Part shown: one piece after another, positions 50,601 to 60,553 of the stretch
Position numbering within the stretch: position 1 is the stretch's first letter
Layout of the letters: each line of letters starts with the position of its first letter
Assembly: GCA_943737045.1 (NCBI GenBank)
Contig: CALSFV010000085.1
Span: 263,001 to 327,000 of the forward strand
From: Parapristionchus giblindavisi
Taxonomy: Eukaryota > Nematoda > Chromadorea > Rhabditida > Diplogasteridae
Length of the DNA: 64,000 nt
Direction of reading: 5' to 3'
Notes under the pieces: model-generated
The model's input: the letters and a program-made list of their open reading frames with translations, nothing else
Told to the model about the DNA's origin: nothing
Databases searched by the model: none
Position numbers and translations under genes: made by a program

Positions 50601-53600
50601 GCTATGCGCATGGCAATTTTTTTAGCAGATTTCACTGGAAATTTTCCAATTTTTGCGAGGAAAAGCTATGCGCAAGGCCCCGCAAGGGAAGGCAAGGCTG
50701 TGTGCAAAAATAATTCGTTTTCACGCGCCCACCTATGGCGCTCCCCCTGTGTTAGAGTGTTCTTGAATAAATTTCAGATTATGACCGAGTGATTAACCAG
50801 ATATAGAAAAGATCAATATATATAAATAGATTATTCTTGAATACTGAGTTATCTTCATTTTATTGATGGTATGTGATGTGGATTTCTATGTGAGACCAGT
50901 GAAGTAATGAAGGATTAGTGAATTATTTATTGGCAGACGTTTCGAGACTGACGTCTCATCATCAGTGCAGGGATTACCTTTAAAGGAAACCATGAAACAG
51001 GAAAACAAGAGGCAACATATATATCAAGAACAAACGAATGAGTGAATGAATAGAGGGAATGAGAGTGTGAGAGGGTTGTAGATTGACTAGAGGGAAAGGT
51101 TGAGTAGAGACAATTGGGCGAGTTCAGAGGCTAACTCAGAACGAATATTGATTGGAGGGTCTTGTTGTTGTATCAATAGGGCTTCAGCAATCTTACGACG
51201 TACAATGTTAGGTTCAATGGTAAGTATGTGACCGGATAGAGTAATGGGTTTTGAGTTATGATGAGTGATAGAGTGTTGGGCTATGGCAGATTTAGTACAA
51301 TATGATTTAGCCGTAGGGTTCTTACCGGCTCGAATATGTTCTATGGCCCGGTGATGGAGAGGTCTACCGGTTTGACCAATGTAAAATTGGTTACAAAGTG
51401 TGCAGTCTAGTTTGTAGATACAACCGGATACGTTACAACAACCGACAGACTTGTTAGGGCAGAAAATACAACGAGAACCCAAAGGGCAAGAGATATCAAG
51501 ATAACGATTACGTGATAATAGAGATAGAAGAGAAGCACCACTCCTATATTTTTTTATATTCGAGCCGGTAAGAACCCTACGGCTAAATCATATTGTACTA
51601 AATCTGCCATAGCCCAACACTCTATCACTCATCATAACTCAAAACCCATTACTCTATCCGGTCACATACTTACCATTGAACCTAACATTGTACGTCGTAA
51701 GATTGCTGAAGCCTTATTGATCCAACAACAAGACCCTCCAATCAATATTCGTTCTGAGTTAGCCTCAGAACTCGCCCAATTGTCTCTACTCAACCTTTCC
51801 CTCTAGTCAATCTACAACCCTCTCACACTCTCATTCCCTCTCTCTATTCATTCACTCATTCGTTTGTTCTTGATATATATGTTGCCTCTTGTTTTCCTGT
51901 TTCATGGTTTCCTTTAAAGGTAATCCCTGCACTGATGATGAGACGTCAGTCTCGAAACGTCTGCCAATAAATAATTCACTAATCCTTCATTACTTCACTG
52001 GTCTCACATAGAAATCCACATCAAATAGATTATTGATATATTCATGATGAATGCTACATATTCTCACCCATCCCTCCTCTAAAGTTTAGAGTCTAAATCA
52101 ATCAATACTCGCAATAGCACATACCGTAGCGTATCAGTGGCTCCGCCCGAATCGATCAACGAATCAACGTGTCGTTCGGCTCCCGCCAGCCCACTCTCCA
52201 CATCACGCAGTCGGGCGTACACCTGCAACGGATGTGTTTAATCCATACGTGGGCACCACTGCCGCTAGCGGCAATACACCCCCGATTTTTGGCTCCCGAC
52301 CCCCCGATTTTCCAAAAAAATCACTCAAAATGATGTATAAATACTCCATTTTTTGCGTCCGACCCTCCGATTTTCATTTCCAGCGGCAATGCCCGCCCAC
52401 GTAAGGTTTAATCACTAAACGTACTCAATCGTATATTTCATTTCATTTCAAACACATTTATCAAGAGACCGTATATATTTTCATGTATATTTTATTATAT
52501 ATTATATTAAGTCTGTTTCTCTAGCATTGTCCACTTTTGCATGCCAAACACTTGTGCATAATCACATTAATAAGATAATTCTGACAATGAGCAGTCGCAA
52601 CAAATTTGACCCCAGCAGGCCCAGACCATACATTTTCGGTACCCTCGCCGTCTATTTTTATATAGTGGGTCAATTCTCGAAATAAGGTGGGTTTATTCAC
52701 AAAATTCGTTATTTTCGCTTAAAAATCGTCATTTTTATCTTCCTTTTTTATCAAGTGGCCTAAAATGGGCCTTATATAGTGGGTCAATCCTCGCACTGCA
52801 AGGGTATGGCAATGTATGGCCCAGACAATTCATTCGGGACAACCATTCCCTCTTCAATGGACGGTTTTGTGCAAGATAAAGGTTAGTGTATTGTAAAACC
52901 GATTCATAATTGAATTTTATCCCTTTTTCTAGATATCTCTTCTAGTGCCGAAACCCGAATTCACCTGCTTCACTCCCGCTTGCAGATCGACGCATACCTT
53001 CTGCAGTCTGAATATTTAAAAATTAATTACTGTTTTAGTTAATTGAACTCATAGGTGGGCACGCTGGGGGAAAGGCTGTGCGCAATCCGGAGAATTGTAA
53101 AGCAAGGCTATGCGCATGGCCATTTTTTGTAGTTTTGACTGGAAATTTTCCAATTTTTGAGAGGCAAAGCTATGCGCAAGGCCCCGCAAGGGAAGGCAAG
53201 GCTGTGTGCAAAAATAATTCGTTTTCACGCGCCCACCTATGATTGAACTCTAGTTTTAGCACTTTTATCCACAATATACTGAAACGCTTTCAACTAACAA
53301 TGAATTTCAACTATTATAAAACACTATCTGAGAGAATTGAACAACTGGAATATTTTTTGGTATCGATGAAAAATGAATGTTTCTGTTTTATGTGCGATAA
53401 TTACAGGCTCCATGAGTGAAGTACACTGGTACTTGGAAATTGCTTTCAATTGCAAATTCGCTTCAGGGGGTGAACGATTTGGCGACTTTTCCTAAAAAGT
53501 TTATTTCGAATCTAATCGATTTGGGAGTGGGCGCATTCGAATCCTTGTCTAATTCTAAGAAACTATTGCTGAGGAGAGTTTTTCGATTAACGGTCAACGA

Positions 53601-56600
53601 ACGCTGGAATTGGCAATTTTCGAAAATAAATGTATACATTAAATTTATTCTCACTATTTTCCCATGGCGAATGTAAACTTTTTATTTGCGCAATCGCTTC
53701 TACATATCATAACACATCCTCAGTTTAAAAAGAGTAATTTATAAAAAAAATAGAAATTTGTGTACGAATCAATTTTGTCGTTGTTGTATGAATTATGGTG
53801 ATTAATTATGGTGACGGTAATTTCCTAATCGATTTTTTGTCGCTTTTCTGCTAGTTTCGTGCGTATTTCAACGCAATGACACAGGTATTCGGAGTGCAGC
53901 TGCAGTTGGGCAGTGTTGCTCACTATTCTAATCATCATTGTGATATATTTTTTATACTATTCACTTATTCGTATACGTGCTAAGATGTGTTATGATATGT
54001 AGAAGCGATTGCGCAAATAAAAAGTTTACATTCGCCATGGGAAAATAGTGAGAATAAATTTAATGTAAACATTTATTTTCGAAAATTGCAAATTCCAGCG
54101 TTCGTTGACCGTTAATCGAAAAACTCTCCTCAGCAATAGTTTCTTAGAATTAGACAAGGATTCGAATGCGCCCACTCCCAAATCGAATAGATTCGAAATA
54201 AACTTTCTGTGAAACGTCGCCAATCCTCACCACAATTAAGTTCAACGAACAAAATTGATTCGTACACAAATTTCCCATTTTTTATAAATTACACCTTTTA
54301 AACTGAAGACGTGTTATAATATTTAGAAGCAATTAAGCAAATAAAAAATTTACTTTCTCCATGGGAAAATAGTGAGAATAAATTTAATGTGAAATTTTTT
54401 TCGAAAATTCCTGATTCCAGCCTTCGTTGATCTTTGATCGAAAAACTCTCCTTAGCAATCATAGGTCGAATAGCTAGGTTATCGGTTTCCAAAATCCGGT
54501 CAGGTTTTTCTATTTTCGGCAAATTTGGCTCAAAATCCGGCCTGGTTTTTCGATTTTTGTGAAATTTTGGCTCAAAATCCGGTCTGGTTTTTTCGATTTT
54601 TGTGAAATTTTGCCTCAAAATCCGGTCAGGCTTGGTACTTTGTAACATACTTTTCGACCTATGTTAGCAATAGTTTCTTAGAATTAGCTAAGGAGTCCAT
54701 TGCGCCCACTCCAGTATCGATTGGCATCGAAATAAACTTTTTAGGAAGTCGCCAAATCGTTCTGTGGTCACCCCCTGAAGCGAATTTTCAATTGAAAGCA
54801 ATTTCCAAGTACCAGTGTACTTCACTCATGGAGCCTGTAATTATCACACATAAAACAGAAACATTCATTTTTCATCGATACCGCACATATGTCGATTTTC
54901 TAAGATAGTGTGTTTTATAACATCTTCATCATTATTGATTGACAATTAGAACATTTTGCACTTGATGAACAATTGTGGTATACGACAAATAAATAATTAA
55001 ATCAATCAATAAATTGATTGATTGACTTTCCAACCTGTCATTGACACTATCGATTGGCCATTCCGTCTCCAGCTTATGAGATAGAGATCCGATCAGCTTC
55101 TTGACCTACAGAGACTACCGTAACCATTAAAATATCGATCACATCAGGGAATAAAAAAATCAGGAAAATAAAAATAAAAAAATCGATAAGCTCCGCCCAC
55201 CTCGAATAGTTCATGTCGCTTCGATGAGAAGAAAGCATCAGTGTAGGCGGGATGGAGGGAGAGTGAGGTGCGCAGCTTGGACAAACCACCAGACTGCAAA
55301 GATCAATCGATATTTCAAAGCATACATGGGCGCCGACCATAGGTCGAAAAGTATATTACAAAGACCGGATTTTAAGCCAAAATTTAACAAAAATCGAAAA
55401 AACCTGACCGGATTTTGATCCAAATTTGCCAAAAATCGAAAAACCTGATCGGATTTTGAAAATCGATAACCTAGCTATTCGACCTATGGCGCCGACATGG
55501 AGTGCCCCCAGTAAAATTATGGAATCTTGAATATTGGTTGGAATACCCTTGCACAAAATTTAGGTGAAATTTAACAATAATTTTTAATGCCCCCTGTAAA
55601 ATTATTCTTTTTTTCTTACCCCGCTCATGAATGTTTCAAAGAATACGGTAATCAAGAAAATACTAATCGATCAATGATACCGTAAATCGCAGAGGCAATG
55701 CCGCAGCCACTCCTGCACTTAGCAAATGACGCTCTTCTCCGCCTGAAAAGCTGGGGTTACGGTAAAAAGTCAACAATAGTAAAAGTTGGAAGTTAGTATC
55801 CCCTCGTACCATACGTGGGCGCGTGAAAACGAATATTTTTTGCGCACAGCCTTGCCTTCCCATGGAGGACTTGCGCATAGCCTTGCCTCGCGAAAATCGG
55901 ACAATTTCCAGTCGAATTTGTCAAAAAATAACCATGCGCACAGTCTTGCCTTACCCTTCCCCGGTTTGCGCTCAGCCTTTCCCCCAGCGTGCCCACCTAT
56001 GCCTCGTACCCATAGATCGAATAGCTAGATTATCGGTTTTCAAAATCCGGTCAGGCTTGACACTTTGTAAGATACTTTTCGACCTATGCTCGTACCCGAC
56101 CATGTTAGGACTACGGCAGAATAGTAATCAATAATCTCAGAAAATCAATCAATACTCTACGCTACAGTACTCGCAGATTACGGTATCACTGACCAGTCAA
56201 TCCGAATCGTTGATAGTGCAGATTAGTGGGCACGGGCGCGAAGGCCACACGTCGTTTCTCCGTTGACTTCCGGAATGAGGGACCCGTGTAGGACGAAAGA
56301 AACTCCCATGTCTGAATAGTGACAGTGATTACGGTAAGTAGAAGCTTACTGTAGAGGTATAATTGATTGTATAGTGTTCCCGACAAATTAAGTAATCAAT
56401 AACAAGTCCCGTGTCTGCATAAGGCATGGAATGGATATCGACAAAGATTACGGTAGGTAGCTATTACTGTAGATAAACAAATCAAGAGACCAATATCAAG
56501 CGTGATGGAGACATCACTAACTAGAAACATTCGAGGAAATATTGTAGCAATACTCAGCTCAATAGCAACATCTACATTAGAAATTGAAACGCAGTTGAAA

Positions 56601-59099
56601 GATAGGTGAAACGCGCAATCAACAGGTGCCTGACAGAGAGCTCTCCACAAGGTTTTTGGCGTTTTTTTTATAACCTTCTCATACATTTTCGAGCACCCAC
56701 ATTGTGAGTGAGCACTTTTTGTCGATGCGGTCAGTTTTGATTCTTGAAACCCATCTAGCAATATGCGGGAGATCGAGATTAGTAAGAATCACCCCTTTTC
56801 GAATCAGTTCCGAGTACTTGAGATGTAGATCGGGTCAGTTTTGTTCTAATTTCGGGTCGGTTTATAATTCGCAAAAAAACAATCGATTGTGAGTGGAGCG
56901 AAAATGTTTAAAAAAAATTAATCAAACAAGAGTTGCGACCTGCCTGACATCATTGTTCAGTTTTCATGGATGGATACCGTAACCCAAATTTCTATCGTAA
57001 TCACAATAGCGACCATAATCCCAATAGCTACCGTAACCCAATTCCTAACCTGTTCGAGTGTCTCCGAGTTCTCTCTGAGCAATCGGCACAGCTCCTGCCT
57101 GGAAGGTTCGTCCGATCGGGGACAATGACTCTCGAAACTCTGCAAAAAAAAAAAAAAAAAAGGATGATTACATTACCGTAACCGATAGCTACCATATTTG
57201 ATAGATACCGTATCCGATAGCTACCGTAATCTATAGTTAACGTAATCCTGTACACCAGTCACTATTGCGACATACTCGTTTTACGGTATATCTATCACCA
57301 CACTGTCTATAATCACTGTAACTATCTGTTGAACCCAAGTGTTTGAATCAGAGTATATTCCATGCATGATCATGTCATTAACTGCACAAATTATCCGTGA
57401 TCATGCATGGATCCAAACACCTGACAAGAAATAGAAATAGAGGTCCCATCAACGACAGCTCAGCCCGTCACATTCGGGCAACAATGACCAATTAATAGAA
57501 GACTACTAAAGGAATTAGCAATAGGTATAGAGTAGGCTTTTAAAGAAACCTCTAATTGCTGTATCATGTCGATCGTCCACTGTCGATACAGCTTGACGAA
57601 CTCAAGCGGAAGAGCTGGAAAAATCGATATTTCGAAAATAGAAAAATCGATATTTCGAAAATAAAAAATCGATATTTCGAAAATAGAAAAATCGATATTT
57701 CAACTAGGGATGCTGTAGCCGACGACTTTTTTTTCGCATTTTCTTCTTTCTTATAGATTTTTTTCTTCAAGACTTTCAAATTTCTCGAATTCTTACCTGA
57801 AACGCTTCCCATTATAAACTGTGCCATCGTGCCAAAACCGTAATCGCCGTAAAAACTATATACCCCCTTTTTTACACTTATTCCTATCACTCCAGCACAT
57901 TATATTTGATGGAAATTAAAAAAATCAGGACATCACTCACATATACTCAGCTTCGATTCGTAGATCGTCTCACTGTATGTGAGCAATCGTGCCGGGACAC
58001 CCGGCTTCTAGAATAATATAATAATAATTCAAATTTTCAATTTGAATATATAAATAATACTTAAAGGGGAGCGTAACCTCAATTAATTGCACACACTATT
58101 TCTCCGCTCTCTAACAACGAGAGAGCATAGACCTTTGAAGAGGCCATTGAGTGAGGTCGCTCTACCTTTAAATACGCTCCATGTGCCCCACCCCGTGTTA
58201 CCTTTCACTAATATCTTCTAAACAGTGAAGTCATTGTCATAACCTTTTCTTAAAATTTTTATCATATTCCTTTTCATGTCCTTGTAGATAAAATAAATAA
58301 AAATAAATAAATACCTGCGTGACGGAGAACTTGTGCTGAAAGGAGATCGGATTCGTGAGGAAGAAGTCATCGAAAGATCCGCCAGAGCCTGTGATTTACA
58401 AAGTTGAAGCAGAAATTACTCGAAATTTTTGTTAATATGACATATTATGAGCAACTACAATATCAAGGATAGTACATTCAAGTGTTCAGTGATACAAGAA
58501 TTTCACAGGCGCAATCAGAAATCTGGGAAGCGAGTATTCATGGAGCGTAATAATAGCACAGTATCCTAGGTGAAATGTTTCGAAAAACACATGAAGCCGT
58601 CCACACAAAGCATAGATCGAATGGCAATTTTACAGACTTTCAAAAATGCGAGCGTCGCAGTTTGTAAAATACTTCTCGGCGTGTGATACAAAGTTCTATA
58701 CACCATGAGTAACCTAAGATAATCCCCTCATATAACACTATATTTATTTTTATTTTTTATATTTATATTTATTTATCCCAAGTTTTCCACTTAGTTTCAC
58801 TTTTATTTTAATATAACATAAATAAAGATTTTAAAAAAAATTAATAACGCGAATTCGCAGATAACCTCCATAAACTTATATCAATCAATTATCCATTCCC
58901 TCTTATCTGTTGTTACGGAAATAAAGAAAAAGAAAGAATAAGATAAACAAATAAATCACCTCCATGATTAATCAATCCATTCCGTTCTTCCTTCATCGCT
59001 TCCTCATTCGCAGATACCACGAAGAGTTTGTATGATAGTTCATCCAATTCAGCTTGAGCCATGTCGTGAGAGGAGGTTGCCACCTATAATTAAATTAAA

Positions 59100-59139
<40 letters not shown>

Positions 59140-60374
59140 TTGTATAAAATTATTGGCATTAATAGTATAAATTAATAATATTAATTGATGTACAAGTATA
59201 GGACTTTAAATGTATTAAATAATACAATAGGTTAGATAATAATACATGCGCTAAAGAATTTCCACATGATCACGAATGCACTGCTCCTTCGGCATATCTA
59301 TTCCAAACCAAACTCAAAACTACCTTGATCATCCATTTCTCCCTCTCGTCCTTATCACGCAGAAACACAGACATTTGTTCATTCTTGAATGAGATTATGA
59401 ATCCATAGGGGAACTCCTCGGGATCCGATTCTTCTTTCTGATCGTCGCCAGACTTGAGCACCTTCAAATATACATATTGATATAATCCCATCGAAAAAAG
59501 TGTCCTCACTGAGATCATAACAACAGTAAGCTAATGATAATTTCACCAATCACCCTGCCCATTATCATCGAGTATTGTATATCTTTATGATGTATTCTTC
59601 ATGTTCTACTTCATATTGTACTTGATGTTTTTGTTCTACTTCATATGTATTTTCACGTTGCATGGTTGTACTAATCTGTTTACATCAGACTACCTAGTTC
59701 ACTTTTAGTCATCTAAAACACGTTTCCCTATGCAGATGATGCTTGTAATCCTAAAAGAGCGTTACCTGATGTTTGATGAGAACGAATATGAGTGGTTCAT
59801 TCACTTCCGATGTAGCCTGCACACAGAGAATGTTACCACGGAGACGCAACTAAAGTGGATTAATGGATTTTCAATGAAATACAAGATTGAAAACTATTAT
59901 TTTCGGTCCCATTTTCTATTTTCCAGGAATCATGACTAATGTGAATCATGGAATAGAGATTGGAATGATACCTCACAAAGTCCGACTCACAAGTACAAAC
60001 ACTAATACAATACATAAAAACTTGAAAAGGCAAGATCACGATCTCTCGGAGGCGTCGAAAACATAACACGTGAGCGATGACTATACCTTGGCAGTGAAGC
60101 GTCGGTCGCACAGTTTGATGTAAGCATCCGTTTCGAGATCAACTTCGTTGCCAGAAAGACTTCTACAAGCAAGAACTTAGTTGAATAACAAAAACGATAG
60201 TTACTTGAATATGTCAATAGCGTTATCCTCCTCCATCACTTCAGAATTGGCATCAAATCCGCAATGACCGATATGCGAGATTCGAGATCTGAAAAGCCAA
60301 TTCAACTTCAGCAATTCAAATTAACTAGATTGTCCAAAACACTTTTGAAAATCAGTTTACGATAGTATCACCAT
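43276..60374 (-). CDS. INPP4-type PI(3,4)P2 4-phosphatase (809 aa)
   Basis: Twenty-eight exons, all in phase, run from ATG at 60374 to TGA at 43276. The catalytic CX5R loop is CKSGKDR at about residues 726-732, followed by VTLEQGRQM. The C-terminus FLPKSFRPPSGTF and the internal YTGPSF, FAPVPTNLHYQRF and SGGLSKLR match INPP4A/B. The enzyme removes the 4-phosphate from PI(3,4)P2 and so damps PI3K signalling. Vertebrate INPP4 starts with a C2 domain. Here residues about 33-105 instead look PH-like (YIKLCDRRFTAKVL ... MSVFLRDKDEREKWMI), and no C2 is evident. Exon 1 is only 14 bases and rests on phase agreement. Introns are loaded with CATA elements, a LINE, a Penelope-like element and a fold-back. 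Head-to-head with CNK. Confidence 0.95.
43425..43635. repeat. Degenerate tandem repeat including the splice donor
   Basis: Units of about 55 bases contain CTCTACAGTAACCCACCGTAC. On the minus strand each gives a GTACGGTGGGTTACTGTAGA-like stretch. The last unit contains the real donor of the penultimate INPP4 exon at 43632, so the array holds several near-copies of that donor. Confidence 0.75.
44286..45722 (+). pseudogene. 5'-truncated non-LTR retrotransposon (LINE)
   Basis: Reverse-transcriptase fragments occur in order: ITNFRPISLTCSITKIFEKI, SIDHRLLLYKLSLLGLP, then an 885-base frame (44539-45423) with SGVPQGSCIGPLLFILYIND and the catalytic YADD box. An internal deletion after the first motifs and a stop/frame change near 44505 disable it. 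It ends in an (ATT)n tail at 45686-45722, typical of some LINE clades. It lies antisense in an INPP4 intron. Confidence 0.92.
46045..46194. mobile_element. Palindromic element with paired CRE sites, copy 2
   Basis: GTGGCCGTATGCATGA end, GTGACGTCATTA and inverse ATGACGTCATA inside; matches 24345-24487. Confidence 0.8.
46196..46393. mobile_element. Family-C CATA element with nested palindrome
   Basis: Starts CATAGGTCGAATAGC, ends TTCGACCTATG; flanks ATTCGGCT and ATTCGACT (8 bp, one mismatch). A palindrome with GTTATATTTGCCTTACGTGC occupies 46284-46370. Confidence 0.85.
46527..46630. repeat. 23-bp tandem repeat in an INPP4 intron
   Basis: Four copies of a unit containing ACTGTAACTAGGAATCGTGG. 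Confidence 0.95.
47571..47617. repeat. (AAT)n microsatellite
   Basis: About 15 AAT units, a few bases from the donor of an INPP4 exon (47624). Confidence 0.95.
48219..48377. mobile_element. Family-D CATA element that duplicated a splice donor
   Basis: Starts CATGCATTGCCATACCCTCG, ends CGAAAATGTAAG. The 8-bp duplication ACCGTACC (48211-48218 and 48378-48385) includes the INPP4 donor GTACGGT at 48379-48384 on the minus strand. Confidence 0.85.
49304..49501. mobile_element. Family-A CATA element
   Basis: CATACCTGGGC...CGCCCATGTATG with internal CAGGGGGC blocks. No clear target duplication. Confidence 0.75.
50253..50444. mobile_element. Family-D CATA element
   Basis: CATACGTTTTCGG...GGCAATGTATG; flanks ATAGAGGG and ATAGTGGG (8 bp, one mismatch). 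Confidence 0.85.
50544..50737. mobile_element. Family-B CATA element
   Basis: CATAGGTGGGCACGCTGGGG...CGCCCACCTATG, exact 8-bp duplication GCGCTCCC on both sides. Inner boxes AAGGCTGTGTGCAA and AGCTATGCGCAAG. Confidence 0.92.
51087..51482 (-). CDS. GIY-YIG endonuclease domain of a Penelope-like element (131 aa, partial)
   Basis: CIYKLDCTLCNQFYIGQTGR followed by HRAIEHI is the GIY-YIG nuclease signature in the form found at the C-terminus of Penelope-like retroelements. In these elements it nicks the target for insertion. A Cys-rich stretch (CIFCPNKSVGCCNVSGC) precedes it. The frame is open to a stop at 51087, but no reverse transcriptase lies upstream, so this is a 5'-truncated copy. The inverted copy at 51560-51806 carries the last part of the same frame (KNPTAKSYCTKSAIAQHS to NLSL, stop). 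Confidence 0.8.
   Translation of the reverse strand: MGSRCIFCPNKSVGCCNVSGCIYKLDCTLCNQFYIGQTGRPLHHRAIEHIRAGKNPTAKSYCTKSAIAQHSITHHNSKPITLSGHILTIEPNIVRRKIAEALLIQQQDPPINIRSELASELAQLSLLNLSL
51926..51966 (+). ncRNA. Hammerhead-ribozyme-like motif (plus copy)
   Basis: CTGATGA, a stem GAGAC/GTCTC with loop GTCA, then GAAA and CGTC follow in the order of a hammerhead core. Minimal hammerheads are known in Penelope-like elements. One extra base lies between CTGATGA and the stem, and stem III is minimal, so activity is uncertain. An inverse copy lies at about 50933-50973 on the minus strand. Confidence 0.4.
52244..52405. mobile_element. Family-E CATA element
   Basis: CATACGTGGGCACC...GCCCACGTAAG with GCCGCTAGCGGC near the left end; exact 8-bp duplication GTTTAATC. 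Confidence 0.88.
52627..52818. mobile_element. Family-D CATA element
   Basis: CATACATTTTCGGTACCCTC...GGCAATGTATG; exact 8-bp duplication GCCCAGAC. Confidence 0.92.
53050..53241. mobile_element. Family-B CATA element
   Basis: CATAGGTGGGCACGC...GCCCACCTATG; exact 8-bp duplication ATTGAACT. Confidence 0.92.
53314..54925. mobile_element. Complex fold-back element in an INPP4 intron
   Basis: The left arm (about 53314-53760) is inverse to a middle block (about 54000-54270) and, with more divergence, to the right end (about 54670-54925; shared TGAAGTACACTGGTACTTGG). A family-C element interrupts the right part. Possibly two insertions of related elements. Confidence 0.75.
54470..54662. mobile_element. 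Family-C CATA element
   Basis: CATAGGTCGAATAGC...TTTCGACCTATG, exact 8-bp duplication TTAGCAAT (54462-54469, 54663-54670). Three tandem TCAAAATCCGG-TC units inside. Confidence 0.93.
55321..55633. mobile_element. Family-A CATA element hosting a nested family-C element
   Basis: CATACATGGGCGCCGAC at left and CGCTCATGAATG at right, flanked by exact TTTCAAAG duplications. Interrupted by the element at 55338-55488. Confidence 0.88.
55338..55488. mobile_element. Family-C CATA element nested in family A
   Basis: CATAGGTCGAAAAG...ATTCGACCTATG with exact 8-bp duplication GCGCCGAC of the host element (55330-55337, 55489-55496). Confidence 0.93.
55810..56001. mobile_element. Family-B CATA element
   Basis: CATACGTGGGCGCG...GCCCACCTATG with exact duplication CCTCGTAC. 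Inverse orientation to the other two B copies. Confidence 0.92.
56011..56088. mobile_element. Short family-C element sharing the same target
   Basis: CATAGATCGAATAGC...TTCGACCTATG, 78 bp, with CTCGTACC on both sides; the left copy is the right target duplication of the preceding family-B element. Confidence 0.92.
57335..57424. repeat. CAGGTGTTTG-type short element
   Basis: AAGTGTTTGAATC...GGATCCAAACACCTG with GCATGATCATG and its inverse inside. Confidence 0.6.
58070..58175. mobile_element. Family-H element
   Basis: TTAAAGGGGAGCG...CGCTCTACCTTTAA ends, GAGAGCATAGACC core. Confidence 0.55.
58613..58690. mobile_element. Family-C-like short element
   Basis: CATAGATCGAATGGC...TTCTCGGCGTGTG, flanked by ACACAAAG and ATACAAAG (7 of 8). 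Confidence 0.55.
59097..59140. repeat. (AAT)n microsatellite
   Basis: Thirteen or so AAT units in an INPP4 intron. Confidence 0.95.
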
Positions 60375-60553
60375 AAGCGCCTTGCACTTCGAAAGCGCGC
60401 AACTGTGTTGTTGACACATTTGGAGCGCTAATCGTAAAATGACTATATTTATGAGTTCGATTATTCATTAAATTAGCATAATTTTGTTATTTGTTATGTT
60501 CGTTCGTTTGTTGAAATTTCGATTTCGCAGGTATGCTAACTCAATAGCGCATA
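60375..60553. promoter_or_regulatory. Divergent promoter INPP4/CNK
   Basis: Only 179 bases separate the two start codons. TTTCGCAG at 60523-60530 could be the CNK trans-splice acceptor. The interval should hold both promoters; no specific factor site was recognised. Confidence 0.5.

Larger units (their letters stand above)
50880..52025. mobile_element. Penelope-like element ends, head-to-head
   Basis: A minus-strand 3' end (about 51560 down to 50880) is joined to an inverted copy of the same sequence on the plus strand (about 51560-52025), sharing several hundred nearly identical bases. Both contain the end of a GIY-YIG open frame, then TGATGATGAGACGTCAGTCTC and a common tail. GIY-YIG endonuclease plus hammerhead-like motifs identify the Penelope-like class; the reverse transcriptase part is missing. 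Confidence 0.75.
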
